Source: Clostridium_AT stratigraminis (lineage in GTDB: Bacteria; Bacillota; Clostridia; Clostridiales; Clostridiaceae). Taken from it: DNA of 64,000 nucleotides. The DNA lies in assembly GCF_045310675.1 (NCBI RefSeq), contig NZ_JBJHZZ010000013.1, positions 1 through 64,000 on the forward strand, written 5' to 3'. The notes beneath the pieces were generated by a model. It saw only the letters and a list, made by a program, of their open reading frames with translations, ran no database searches and was not told the DNA's origin. Positions 51,102 through 59,678 of the stretch are shown piece by piece (position 1 is the first letter of the stretch; each line of letters starts with the position of its first letter). A program made the translations under genes and the position numbers.

Positions 51102-52388
51102 TTATAGGCTGCTTACCTCAATAGTTTGATCTCTTCTTGGTCCTACAGAAACTATTGATATTTTAACCCCTGTAAATTCTTCTATTCTTCTTAAATATTT
51201 TTTTGCATTTAAAGGAAGTTCTTCAAAGCTTTTAGCCTTAGAAGCACTATCATCCCAGCCGTCAAATTCTTCATATATTGGTTCACATTTAGCCAAATCT
51301 TCAAGACTTGCTGGAAAATAATCTATTACCTTGCCATCTAATTTATATCCAACACATATCTTAATTTTTTCAAGCCCAGCTAAGGTATCTATTTTAGTCA
51401 CTGCAAAGCTCGTTAAGCCTGATACTCTTGCAGAGCTCTTAAGTATTACTAAATCAAGCCATCCGCAGCGTCTTGCTCTGCCTGTTGTAACTCCATATTC
51501 AAAGCCCTTTTCTCTTATCCAATCTCCAGTTTCATCTTCTAACTCAGTTGGAAATGGACCCTTTCCTACTCTTGTAGTATATGCCTTAGCTATACCAACA
51601 GCACTATTTATCATTGTTGGTCCAATTCCTGCTCCAGTACAAACTCCACCTGCTATAGTATTTGAGGAAGTTACATATGGATATGATCCATAGTCTATAT
51701 CTAAAAGCGTACCTTGTGCTCCTTCAAAAAGAACCTGTTTTCCTGTCTTTATTTCATCGTATACTATAACGGATATGTCCTTAACAAAAGGTCTCATCTT
51801 TTCTGCAAAACCTAAATACTCATTATATATAGTATCAAAGTCTAGAGGGTTCTCTCCATAAACCTTTGTGATAATTTCATTTTTAACCTTTATATTTTCC
51901 CCAAGTTTCTCTTTGAAGACTTCAGTATGAATTAAATCGCAAACTCTTATACCGCTTCTTTCAGCTTTATCTGTATAGCAAGGACCAATTCCTTTACCTG
52001 TTGTTCCAATATCATTTTTTCCTCTGCCTTTTTCCTTTAAGGAATCAAAAAGCTTATGATACGGCATAATAACTTGTGCTCTATCACTGATTATTAAATT
52101 TTCCGGAGTAACCTTTACTCCCAAGTTCTCTAGATAATCTATTTCCTCAAACATAGCTTTTGGGTCCAAAACAACACCATTTCCAATTACATTTAATTTA
52201 CTTCCATATAGAATACCTGAAGGTATTAGATGAAGCTTATACTGCTTATCTCCTACTTCTACCGTATGACCTGCATTATTTCCACCTTGAAATCTGACTA
52301 CAACTTGAGCTTTTTCAGCTAAGTAATCCGTCATCTTTCCCTTACCTTCATCTCCCCATTGAGCTCCTAAAACTATAAATGCTGACAT
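51102..52388 (-). CDS. purA: Adenylosuccinate synthetase
   Basis: A 428-residue enzyme that joins IMP and aspartate using GTP, the first committed step to AMP. Motifs: GAQWGDEGKGKMTDYLAE with the catalytic Asp and GDEGKGK loop, QGGNNAGHTV with the catalytic His, GTTGKGIGPCY, FEGAQGTLLDIDYGSYPYVTSSN, and TGRARRCGWLD. It is full length. The ATG at 52388 has GGGAGG. Copy C of the repeated 5'-UTR element lies directly upstream, ending a few bases before the ribosome site. Confidence 0.98.
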   Translation of the reverse strand: MSAFIVLGAQWGDEGKGKMTDYLAEKAQVVVRFQGGNNAGHTVEVGDKQYKLHLIPSGILYGSKLNVIGNGVVLDPKAMFEEIDYLENLGVKVTPENLIISDRAQVIMPYHKLFDSLKEKGRGKNDIGTTGKGIGPCYTDKAERSGIRVCDLIHTEVFKEKLGENIKVKNEIITKVYGENPLDFDTIYNEYLGFAEKMRPFVKDISVIVYDEIKTGKQVLFEGAQGTLLDIDYGSYPYVTSSNTIAGGVCTGAGIGPTMINSAVGIAKAYTTRVGKGPFPTELEDETGDWIREKGFEYGVTTGRARRCGWLDLVILKSSARVSGLTSFAVTKIDTLAGLEKIKICVGYKLDGKVIDYFPASLEDLAKCEPIYEEFDGWDDSASKAKSFEELPLNAKKYLRRIEEFTGVKISIVSVGPRRDQTIEVSSL

Positions 52389-52400
52389 TTTTTTCCTCCC

Positions 52401-52478
52401 TTTAGTCGGAACACTGAGTAGTTTACCCTACTCGCTTCCGCTCGAAAACTACTCGTTAAAGCTCATTTAGGGCTTTAA
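52401..52478 (-). promoter_or_regulatory. Repeated 5'-UTR element, copy C (upstream of purA)
   Basis: On the minus strand: TTAAAGCCC with GAGCTTTAA (one mismatch), then CGAGTAGTTTTCGAGCGG, AAGCGAGTAG and AAACTACTCAGTGTTCCG ending next to AAAGGGAGG. GAGTAGTTT can pair 9 bp with AAACTACTC, or the second GAGTAG can pair 6 bp with the same CTACTC. The two folds are mutually exclusive. Confidence 0.75.
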
Positions 52479-52492
52479 CCTATCTTTTTAAT

Positions 52493-52532
52493 AATGAATA
52501 ATGGAAGTTTTTCTTAAGAAAAATTATTCATT
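52493..52532 (-). terminator. Hairpin between the flavoprotein gene and purA
   Basis: AATGAATAAT pairs with ATTATTCATT; the loop contains a second small palindrome (TTCTTAAGAA). It begins 2 nt after the flavoprotein stop codon. The tail ATTAAAAAG is a weak terminator. Confidence 0.55.
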
Positions 52533-52533
52533 C

Positions 52534-53919
52534 TCAATTATTAATTGCAAATTTGTTAGCTAAAATTCTTCCTACATAAACTCCGCTTGCTGATGCCTGT
52601 GATAGTGAATGAGTAACACCCGACCCATCACCTAAAACATACAAATTTTCTATCTTCGCTTCTAGCTTAGTATTTACTTTAACCATAGAATTATAAAATT
52701 TTACCTCAACACCATATAATAGAGTATCTTCGTTAGCAGTTCCTGGTGCAATTTTATCAAGAGCATAGATCATTTCAATTATATCATCAAGCTGTCTTTT
52801 AGGCAGTACAAGACTTAAATCTCCTGGAGTTGCTGAAAGTGTAGGCCTTGTAAAACTTTTATTTAGTCTATGCTCATTAGTTCTTCTTCCTTTCACCAAA
52901 TCGCCAAACCTTTGAACTAAGACTCCACCACCAAGCATATTGCTTAATTTAGCAATGGATTCACCATATTCATTGCTGTTCTTAAAAGGTTCAGTGAAAT
53001 GATTTGAAACAAGCAGTGCAAAATTGGTATTTTCTGTATGAAGCTCTGGATTTGCATAACTATGTCCATTTACAGTTACTATTCCATTAGTATTTTCATT
53101 AACTACCTCGCCGTGAGGATTCATGCAGAAGGTCCTAACAAAATCTGAGTACTTCTTCGTTCTATACATAATTTTACTTTCATAGACATCTCTGGTTATA
53201 TGTTCAAAAACTGCTGCAGGAAGTTCTACTCTGACACCTATATCAACTCTGTTACTTTTAGTTTCAATTCCAAGCTTTTCACATACACTTGAAATCCACT
53301 TAGAACCCGATCTACCAGTAGCTAATACTAGATTTTTAGCAGTAAAGCTTTTATCCTTAGCAATAACAGTAAAATTCTCCTCTTTTTTTATTTCAAGAAC
53401 CTCTGTATTAAATAGAATATCTACCTTAGTCTCTAAATACTCATAAATATTTTGGAGGATACCAACATTTCTATCAGTGCCTAAATGTCTAACCTTTGCA
53501 TCTAATAAATGCAAGTCATATTGTAGAGCCTTGCTTTTGAGATCAGAATTCTCTGTAGAATATAGCTTTGCTTCTGCTCCTCCCATTTTGCAGAGTACTT
53601 CATCTACATAATTCATTAAATTCAAAGCTTCTTCTTTTCCTACATAACTGTAAAGTTCTCCACCAAAATTATTAGTTATATTGTATTTCCCATCTGAAAG
53701 ACTTCCAGCGCCACCATAGCCGTTCATTATGCTGCAAACCTTACAATTAATACATGATTTTATTTTCTTACCATCTATTGGACACTTTCTTTTATTAAGA
53801 CTATTTCCTTTTTCTATCATTAATACTTTAATGTTCGTATTTTTCTGTATTAGTTCATATGCGGTAAAAATCCCGCTGGCTCCTGCTCCTACTATAATCA
53901 CATCATATATATTATTCAT
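52534..53919 (-). CDS. FAD-dependent oxidoreductase
   Basis: A 461-residue flavoprotein. N-terminal FAD motif VIIVGAGASGIFTAYEL, then a Cys-rich insert KRKCPIDGKKIKSCINCKVCSIMNGYGGAGSLSDGKYN near residues 42-80, a central LVLATGRSG motif, and a C-terminal VLGDGSGVTHSLSQASASGVYVGRILA. It belongs to the uncharacterised FAD-dependent proteins with a C-terminal FAD-binding extension. The CxxC-type insert could bind a metal or be redox active. ATG at 53919 has GGGGAGTG; an upstream in-frame start lacks one. Confidence 0.88.
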   Translation of the reverse strand: MNNIYDVIIVGAGASGIFTAYELIQKNTNIKVLMIEKGNSLNKRKCPIDGKKIKSCINCKVCSIMNGYGGAGSLSDGKYNITNNFGGELYSYVGKEEALNLMNYVDEVLCKMGGAEAKLYSTENSDLKSKALQYDLHLLDAKVRHLGTDRNVGILQNIYEYLETKVDILFNTEVLEIKKEENFTVIAKDKSFTAKNLVLATGRSGSKWISSVCEKLGIETKSNRVDIGVRVELPAAVFEHITRDVYESKIMYRTKKYSDFVRTFCMNPHGEVVNENTNGIVTVNGHSYANPELHTENTNFALLVSNHFTEPFKNSNEYGESIAKLSNMLGGGVLVQRFGDLVKGRRTNEHRLNKSFTRPTLSATPGDLSLVLPKRQLDDIIEMIYALDKIAPGTANEDTLLYGVEVKFYNSMVKVNTKLEAKIENLYVLGDGSGVTHSLSQASASGVYVGRILANKFAINN

Positions 53920-53949
53920 AAGCATCACTCCCCTAAAAAATAATAGCAA

Positions 53950-54341
53950 ATAGACTATACCTAGTCAATATTATTTACGAATAATTAATAATATATTAAT
54001 TATTAAGTTCGGAATGTTAAATCACCCCATAATTTTTTTATAAAATAGTTAAGAAAAAAATAAGTGCTTACTTTTAAGATTAGTATGTTAAATTTATATC
54101 ATTTAATGTAATGATTTTTAAAGGTTTTACAAATTTGAATAGAACTTATAAAAAGAATTCATTAATTTATTACCTATATATATAGGTATAAAAAATAGAC
54201 TAATGTAAAATTATAAAATATTTTATAAATATTTTGAAAAACCACTTAATTTTTTTAATAATATTTAGTATAATGATATTGTAATCTTAATCGGACTCAT
54301 TGGCGTAGATATTTTGCGTTTATTTTTTTGTAGTAGATAGC
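53950..54341. other. AT-rich intergenic region upstream of hydC
   Basis: No ORF or RNA gene is evident. A TATAAT at 54269-54274 could be the -10 of the hydCBA operon, with a leader of about 100 nt; no convincing -35 is visible. The leader contains a T-rich run after TTGGCGTAGATATTTTGCG. Confidence 0.45.
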
Positions 54342-54355
54342 TTGTTAATTAACAA
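54342..54355 (+). promoter_or_regulatory. Palindrome TTGTTAATTAACAA upstream of hydC
   Basis: A perfect 14-bp palindrome 31 bp before the hydC start codon. Its half-site TTGTTAA is that of the clostridial redox regulator Rex, but Rex sites separate the halves by four bases and here they abut. A redox-responsive operator is possible, not proven. Confidence 0.45.
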
Positions 54356-54385
54356 ACAATTAATGATTATAAAGGAGGTTTCAAA

Positions 54386-54862
54386 ATGTGTAAAAATGTC
54401 CTAAATGAAGAGAAGTTCACCGATCTTGAAGAATTTATTAAAAGCCTATCAAATAAAAAAGGTGCTGTTATTGAAGTTCTTCATAAGGCACAGCATATCT
54501 TCGGATATCTTCCAGAGGAGGTGCAGATTTTTGTTGCTGAAAAGCTCAATATCCCTGCTTCTCAGGTGTTTGGAGTAGTAAGTTTCTATTCCTATTTTAC
54601 AACAGAGCCAAGAGGTAAATTTGTAGTAAATATCTGTATGGGTACAGCTTGCTTTGTTAGAGGTTCAGGAAATGTGCTAGCTGAATTTGAAAACAAGTTG
54701 AATATCAAATCTGGACAAACTACTCCAGATGGTAAATTTACTATTGGTTCTCTTAGATGTGTAGGAGCCTGCGGTCTTGCACCAGTAGTAATGGTAAATG
54801 ACAAGGTTTATGGAAATGTTAAACCAGAGGATGTTGATAAAATATTAGCTGATTACAATTAA
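54386..54862 (+). CDS. hydC: NADH-dependent [FeFe] hydrogenase, gamma subunit (NuoE-like)
   Basis: A 158-residue thioredoxin-like 2Fe-2S protein. Cluster ligands are in CMGTACFVRG and CVGACGLAPVVMVND; the N-terminal helical part carries NKKGAVIEVLHKAQHIFGYLPEEVQ. NuoE-type subunits pass electrons within NADH-linked enzymes. Here it opens the operon hydC-hydB-hydA. ATG at 54386 has AAAGGAGG. Confidence 0.94.
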   Translation: MCKNVLNEEKFTDLEEFIKSLSNKKGAVIEVLHKAQHIFGYLPEEVQIFVAEKLNIPASQVFGVVSFYSYFTTEPRGKFVVNICMGTACFVRGSGNVLAEFENKLNIKSGQTTPDGKFTIGSLRCVGACGLAPVVMVNDKVYGNVKPEDVDKILADYN

Positions 54863-54881
54863 TAGGTATATGGAGGATAAT

Positions 54882-56765
54882 ATGTTGAATAGAATTCGCT
54901 CTTTTGAAGATCTTAAAAATATTTACTCTGAATTAAAACCATTACTAGATATTAGAAAGCATTTTGTTGATATAAGTAATGAAGATAAAATAGAAATTCA
55001 TATCTGTGGAGGTACGGGCTGTAAGGCTTCGCAAAGTGATAAGATACTTGCAAACATGAAGGAAGCTATTGAAGCTAATGGTCTATTAAGCAAGGTACAT
55101 GTATCTATTACTGGTTGTTTTGGCTTTTGTGAAAAAGGCCCAATAGTAAAAATTAGTCCTGACAATGTATTTTATGTAAAGGTTAAACCAGAAGATGCAA
55201 AAGAAATAATTGAAGAGCATATCATGAAAAAAAGAGTCATAGCAAGGCTTTTATATGAAGAGCCAACATTAAAGGAAACTGTAACAAGGCAGGATGAAAT
55301 GTCCTTTTATAAAAAACAGCATCGTATTGCTCTAAGAAACTGCGGTGTAATAAATCCAGAAAAAATAGAAGAGTACATCGCAAGCGATGGTTATATGGCA
55401 CTAGGAAAGGTTATAACCACAATGACTGCAGACGATGTAATACAAACTATGATAGATTCAGGTTTAAGAGGCCGTGGAGGCGGAGGATTTTCAACAGGTC
55501 AAAAATGGTTATTTGCAAAAAGAAGTAAAGCTAATCAAAAATATATAATTTGCAATGCTGATGAGGGAGATCCTGGTGCTTTCATGGATCGTTCAGTACT
55601 TGAAGGAGATCCAAATACAGTAATTGAAGCTATGGCTATAGCAGGCTATGCTATTGGAGCTTCAGAAGGTTACATTTATATTAGAGCAGAATACCCTCTT
55701 GCTATAGAAAGATTAAAAACAGCTATTTCAGAAGCTAGAGAAGCTGGTCTCCTTGGAAAAAACATAATGGGAACAGATTTTAGCTTTGATGTATTTATAA
55801 AATATGGTGCTGGCGCCTTTGTTTGTGGAGAAGAAACTGCCTTAATTCACTCCATAGAAGGTTATAGAGGAGAACCAACAACAAAGCCTCCTTTCCCCGC
55901 AGTAAGCGGTTTGTGGGAAAAACCAACTTGTGTTAATAACGTTGAAACCTTAGCAAATATACCCCCTATTATTTTAAATGGCCCAAATTGGTATGCCTCC
56001 ATGGGAACAAAAACTTCCAAGGGTACTAAGGTTTTTGCTTTAGCAGGTAAAATTAACAATGTTGGATTAGTTGAAGTACCAATGGGAACAACCTTAAGAG
56101 AAATAATTTATGAAATCGGCGGTGGAATAAAAAATGGGCGTAAATTTAAAGCCGTTCAAACCGGAGGACCTTCTGGTGGATGTATACCTGCTGAAAATTT
56201 AGATATTCAAATAGATTATGAATCCTTAAATGCTATTGGTTCAATGATGGGTTCAGGCGGAATGATAGTTATGGATGAGGATAACTGTATGGTTGATATA
56301 GCTAAGTTCTATCTTGAATTTACTGTTGATGAATCCTGTGGAAAATGTACGCCTTGCCGTGTTGGAAATAAGAGACTCCTTGAAATATTAACTAAGATTA
56401 CTGAAGGTAAAGGAACTGAAGAAGATCTTGAAGATTTGCAAGAATTAGCAGAAACCATTAAAGATACTTCACTTTGTGGACTTGGTCAAACAGCTCCAAA
56501 TCCAGTATTAAGCACAATGAAATACTTTATGGATGAGTATGTGGCTCACGTTAAGGAAAAGCGCTGCCCTGCTGGAGTTTGCAAATCATTATTGCAGTAT
56601 CATATAACAGATAAATGTATAGGTTGTACTAAATGCGCTAGACAGTGTCCTTCAAACTGTATTAGCGGAAAAGTTAAAACCATGCATGTAATTAATCAAG
56701 ACAAGTGTATTAAATGTGGTGCTTGCCAAATTTCTTGTCCTGTTAAAGCCATAATAAGAAGGTAG
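54882..56765 (+). CDS. hydB: NADH-dependent [FeFe] hydrogenase, beta subunit (NuoF-like flavoprotein)
   Basis: A 627-residue subunit: N-terminal 2Fe-2S thioredoxin-like domain (ICGGTGCKASQ ... GCFGFC), the FMN/NADH domain with GLRGRGGGGFSTGQKW and NADEGDPGAFMDR, an SLBB region, the 4Fe-4S domain with SCGKCTPCRVGNKRLLEIL, and a C-terminal two-cluster ferredoxin (CIGCTKCARQCPSNC and CIKCGACQISCP). This is the layout of electron-bifurcating HydB. ATG at 54882 is chosen for its GGAGGA site; an ATG at 54870 overlaps it. Starts 19 nt after hydC. Confidence 0.95.
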   Translation: MLNRIRSFEDLKNIYSELKPLLDIRKHFVDISNEDKIEIHICGGTGCKASQSDKILANMKEAIEANGLLSKVHVSITGCFGFCEKGPIVKISPDNVFYVKVKPEDAKEIIEEHIMKKRVIARLLYEEPTLKETVTRQDEMSFYKKQHRIALRNCGVINPEKIEEYIASDGYMALGKVITTMTADDVIQTMIDSGLRGRGGGGFSTGQKWLFAKRSKANQKYIICNADEGDPGAFMDRSVLEGDPNTVIEAMAIAGYAIGASEGYIYIRAEYPLAIERLKTAISEAREAGLLGKNIMGTDFSFDVFIKYGAGAFVCGEETALIHSIEGYRGEPTTKPPFPAVSGLWEKPTCVNNVETLANIPPIILNGPNWYASMGTKTSKGTKVFALAGKINNVGLVEVPMGTTLREIIYEIGGGIKNGRKFKAVQTGGPSGGCIPAENLDIQIDYESLNAIGSMMGSGGMIVMDEDNCMVDIAKFYLEFTVDESCGKCTPCRVGNKRLLEILTKITEGKGTEEDLEDLQELAETIKDTSLCGLGQTAPNPVLSTMKYFMDEYVAHVKEKRCPAGVCKSLLQYHITDKCIGCTKCARQCPSNCISGKVKTMHVINQDKCIKCGACQISCPVKAIIRR

Positions 56766-56797
56766 TTTCTATAATATATAAAGAAGAGGTGAATATT

Positions 56798-58540
56798 TTG
56801 AGTTTAGTAACTGTTACAATAAATAATAAAAGGATTCTAGTAGAAGAAGGAACCACTATATTAGAAGCTGCTAAATTATTGAATATAAAAATTCCTACAC
56901 TATGCCATTTAAACCTGCATGATACCAAGATGGTTAATCAAACCGCTTCCTGCCGTGTTTGTATGGTTGAAGTAGAAGGTAAGAAAAACCTTGCACCTTC
57001 CTGTGCTACACCTGTTTTTAATAACATGGTGGTAAGAACAAATACTATAAGGGCAATAAGAGCTAGAAGAACAGTAGTAGAACTGCTTTTATCTGACCAT
57101 CCTAAAGACTGCTTAATATGCCCAAAAAACACTGACTGCGAGCTTCAAAGCTTAGCAGCAGATTTAGGTGTTAGAGATATTCCCTACCAAGGTGAAATGT
57201 CCACCTATGAAATAGACGATTCCAGCAGATCAATAGTTAGAAATCTTGATAAATGCATACTATGCAGAAGATGCGAAACTATGTGTAATAAGGTTCAAAC
57301 AGTTAATGTACTTTCTGGAGTAGATAGAGGGTTCCAAACTGTAGTGCAGCCGGCATTTGGACTTCCAATGACCGAAACATCTTGTACCTTCTGCGGCCAA
57401 TGTGTTGCAGTATGCCCAACGGCTGCCTTAACAGAAGTAAATAATGTTCCAAAGGTCTGGAGAGCTTTAAAAAACAAAGAGAAATATGTAGTTGTCCAAA
57501 CTGCACCTGCAGTAAGAGTTGCCCTAGGCGAAGAATTCGGACTTGCACCAGGAACAGTGGTAACTGGTAAAATGGCTGCAGCACTTAGATCTTTAGGTTT
57601 TGACAAAGTTTTCGATACAGACTTTGCTGCGGACTTAACAATAATGGAAGAAGCTTCTGAGTTTATACACAGGCTTCAGCATGGAGGCAGAATGCCAATA
57701 CTAACAAGCTGCTGCCCAGGCTGGATTAAATTCTTTGAGCATCAATTCCCAGATCTTTTAGATATTCCGTCCACTTGTAAGTCACCTCATGAAATGTTTG
57801 GTGCTATTACAAAGACTTACCTTGCTGATAAAATGGGAATAGATCCAAGGAATATTGTTGTGGTTTCTGTAATGCCTTGTCTCGCAAAGAAGTATGAGGC
57901 AGCTAGACCTGAACTTTCAAATAATGGAATGCAGGATGTTGATATTGTTATTACTACAAGAGAACTGGCAAAAATGCTTAAGGAAGCTGGCATAGACTTT
58001 AATTCCTTAGTGGAAGGTGACTTTGATCATCCATTAGGAGAATCTACTGGAGCATCTGTAATATTCGGAACAACAGGAGGAGTTATAGAAGCTGCTCTTA
58101 GAACTGCTTATGAATGGCTAACCAACGAAACCTTAGAAAGTGTAGAATTCCATTCTTTAAGAGGTATGGACGGAGTTAAAGAGGCAACAGTAAAAATTAA
58201 TGACTTAGATGTTAATATTGCAGTTGCTCACGGTCTTGGAAATGCAAGAAAAATACTTGAAGCTATAAGAAATGGCGAGGTAAATTATCATGCCATTGAA
58301 ATAATGGCTTGTCCAGGAGGCTGCATAAACGGGGGTGGCCAGCCTTACAATCATGGCGATGTAGAGATAATTAAGAAGCGTATGGAAGGTCTCTATTCTG
58401 AAGATAGAAGTAAATCTCTAAGAAAATCCCATGATAATCCATATATAAAGCAGCTTTATGATGAGTTCCTAGGTGAGCCTTATGGTGAAAAAGCCCATGA
58501 GCTTCTTCACACACAGTATACAAAACGTAGAAAATTATAA
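56798..58540 (+). CDS. hydA: NADH-dependent [FeFe] hydrogenase, catalytic subunit
   Basis: A 580-residue enzyme. N-terminal 2Fe-2S domain (CHLNLH ... CRVCMVEV ... C), a His-Cys 4Fe-4S segment (DHPKDCLICPKNTDC), two 4Fe-4S motifs (CILCRRCETMC, CTFCGQCVAVCP) and the H-cluster domain with canonical TSCCPGW, MPCLAKKYEA and IMACPGGCINGGGQP. All motifs are intact. With HydB and HydC it should couple H2 to NADH and ferredoxin (bifurcation or its reverse). The start is TTG at 56798 behind GAGGTG; a GTG at 56789 overlaps that site. Confidence 0.96.
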   Translation: MSLVTVTINNKRILVEEGTTILEAAKLLNIKIPTLCHLNLHDTKMVNQTASCRVCMVEVEGKKNLAPSCATPVFNNMVVRTNTIRAIRARRTVVELLLSDHPKDCLICPKNTDCELQSLAADLGVRDIPYQGEMSTYEIDDSSRSIVRNLDKCILCRRCETMCNKVQTVNVLSGVDRGFQTVVQPAFGLPMTETSCTFCGQCVAVCPTAALTEVNNVPKVWRALKNKEKYVVVQTAPAVRVALGEEFGLAPGTVVTGKMAAALRSLGFDKVFDTDFAADLTIMEEASEFIHRLQHGGRMPILTSCCPGWIKFFEHQFPDLLDIPSTCKSPHEMFGAITKTYLADKMGIDPRNIVVVSVMPCLAKKYEAARPELSNNGMQDVDIVITTRELAKMLKEAGIDFNSLVEGDFDHPLGESTGASVIFGTTGGVIEAALRTAYEWLTNETLESVEFHSLRGMDGVKEATVKINDLDVNIAVAHGLGNARKILEAIRNGEVNYHAIEIMACPGGCINGGGQPYNHGDVEIIKKRMEGLYSEDRSKSLRKSHDNPYIKQLYDEFLGEPYGEKAHELLHTQYTKRRKL

Positions 58541-58557
58541 TTACTGTATAAGTTAAG

Positions 58558-58597
58558 AATAGCTGTATCAAAGTTTTTTGTGACAGCTATTTTGTTT
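58558..58597 (+). terminator. Terminator of the hydCBA operon
   Basis: AATAGCTGT (58558-58566) pairs with ACAGCTATT (58583-58591), followed by TTGTTTT. Confidence 0.82.
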
Positions 58598-58702
58598 TAA
58601 AGTATAAAATTCACAAATTGTTTCATGTTATATACTTTATCTTCCAAATCAACTGGGATATAATAATATGTATGCATTTATTTATACATATTATGGGGGC
58701 TG

Positions 58703-58799
58703 CAGGAGGCAAAACAATTAATAATAGTTTTGTGCCCCAGAGCACTACAGGAGGCAAAACAATTAATAATAGTTTTGTACCCCAGAGCACTACAGGAGG
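58703..58799 (+). repeat. 45-bp tandem duplication carrying a ribosome-binding site
   Basis: Unit 58703-58747 is repeated at 58748-58792 with one mismatch, followed by a third partial unit (CAGGAGG, 58793-58799). Each unit begins CAGGAGG and contains CAAAAC and GTTTTG, which form a small hairpin. The third AGGAGG serves the degV gene. As 45 is a multiple of three, an upstream reading frame stays open across both units. Confidence 0.92.
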
Positions 58800-58804
58800 G
58801 TAAA

Positions 58805-59650
58805 ATGAATAAAGTTAAAATCATAACTGACAGCACCAGTGATCTCACCCCTGATATCATTAAAAAATTAGATATTTCAGTTGTGCCCTTATATGTTAAT
58901 TTTAATGATGAAAGTTTCATTGATGGTGTTAATATCACTACAAAAGAACTATATGAGAAGGTTGAAAAATATGGATGTCTGCCTAAAACTGCTGCAGGTT
59001 CACCGGCTGACTTTTACAAAATGTTTGAAAAATTTATTGATGCGGATATGGATATTGTTTTTATAGGCTTATCTTCTAAACTTTCATCACACCTTCAAAG
59101 TGCCATTCTTGCCGCAAGTGGCCTTCCTGAAGGTAGAATTCATATAGTAGACTCATTAAACTTATCTTCCGCAATAGGACTATTAGTTTTAAAGGCTGTT
59201 GATTTTAGAAATCAAGGTCTGGAGGCTGCAGAAATTGCTAAAAAGGTAAGAGAACTTGTCCCTAAAGTTAAAACAGAATTTATAATAGATACACTAGACT
59301 ATCTATATAAGGGTGGCAGGTGCTCTGCACTGCAAAGCCTGATAGGTGGTATGCTAAAAATAAGGCCTGTGGTTAAAGTAGTTGACGGCAGTATGGTACC
59401 TGCGCAAAAGCTTATGGGAAAAAGAGATAAGGCACTTAATACAATGCTGTCAAATGTTATAAAAGAAAAAGAAAACATAGACCCTGCTAGAGTAATGGTA
59501 ACTCATTCTTTAAGTGGTGATGCAGGTTACTTAAAGTCAGAGCTTGAAAAGAATCTTAATATAAATGAAGTTATTATAACTGAAGCTGGCTGCGTAATTT
59601 CCAGCCATTGCGGCCCAAATACAATAGGAATTTTATATATCGAAAAATAG
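58805..59650 (+). CDS. DegV-family fatty-acid-binding protein
   Basis: A 281-residue protein of the DegV fold: KIITDSTSDLTPDIIKKLDISVVPLYVNF at the N-terminus, TAAGSPADFYKMFEKF, FIGLSSKLSSHLQSA and YKGGRCSAL near 180, plus ISSHCGPNTIGILY at the C-terminus. Members bind one fatty acid and some serve as FakB partners of fatty-acid kinase. No fakA is adjacent. ATG at 58805 follows the last of three tandem AGGAGG sites. Confidence 0.93.
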   Translation: MNKVKIITDSTSDLTPDIIKKLDISVVPLYVNFNDESFIDGVNITTKELYEKVEKYGCLPKTAAGSPADFYKMFEKFIDADMDIVFIGLSSKLSSHLQSAILAASGLPEGRIHIVDSLNLSSAIGLLVLKAVDFRNQGLEAAEIAKKVRELVPKVKTEFIIDTLDYLYKGGRCSALQSLIGGMLKIRPVVKVVDGSMVPAQKLMGKRDKALNTMLSNVIKEKENIDPARVMVTHSLSGDAGYLKSELEKNLNINEVIITEAGCVISSHCGPNTIGILYIEK

Positions 59651-59674
59651 TTCAGGTAAAACCCCTGAACTATT
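59645..59674. terminator. Bidirectional terminator between degV and the MFS gene
   Basis: AATAGTTCAGG pairs with CCTGAACTATT; the stop codon of degV is in the stem. Runs of T follow on both strands, serving the convergent genes. Confidence 0.9.
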
Positions 59675-59678
59675 TTTA

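Noticed and set aside
54342..54355. Calling the palindrome a confirmed Rex site
   Set aside because: The half-sites lack the four-base spacer of the known Rex consensus, so only a possible operator is listed.
57295..57606. Long minus-strand frames opposite hydA
   Set aside because: They lie entirely within the conserved hydA coding sequence, have no ribosome sites and encode no recognisable domain.
58618..58803. ORF with repeated peptide GGKTINNSFVPQSTT upstream of degV
   Set aside because: No ribosome site at its start, and the peptide repeat merely reflects the 45-bp DNA duplication. I keep the DNA repeat, not the protein.
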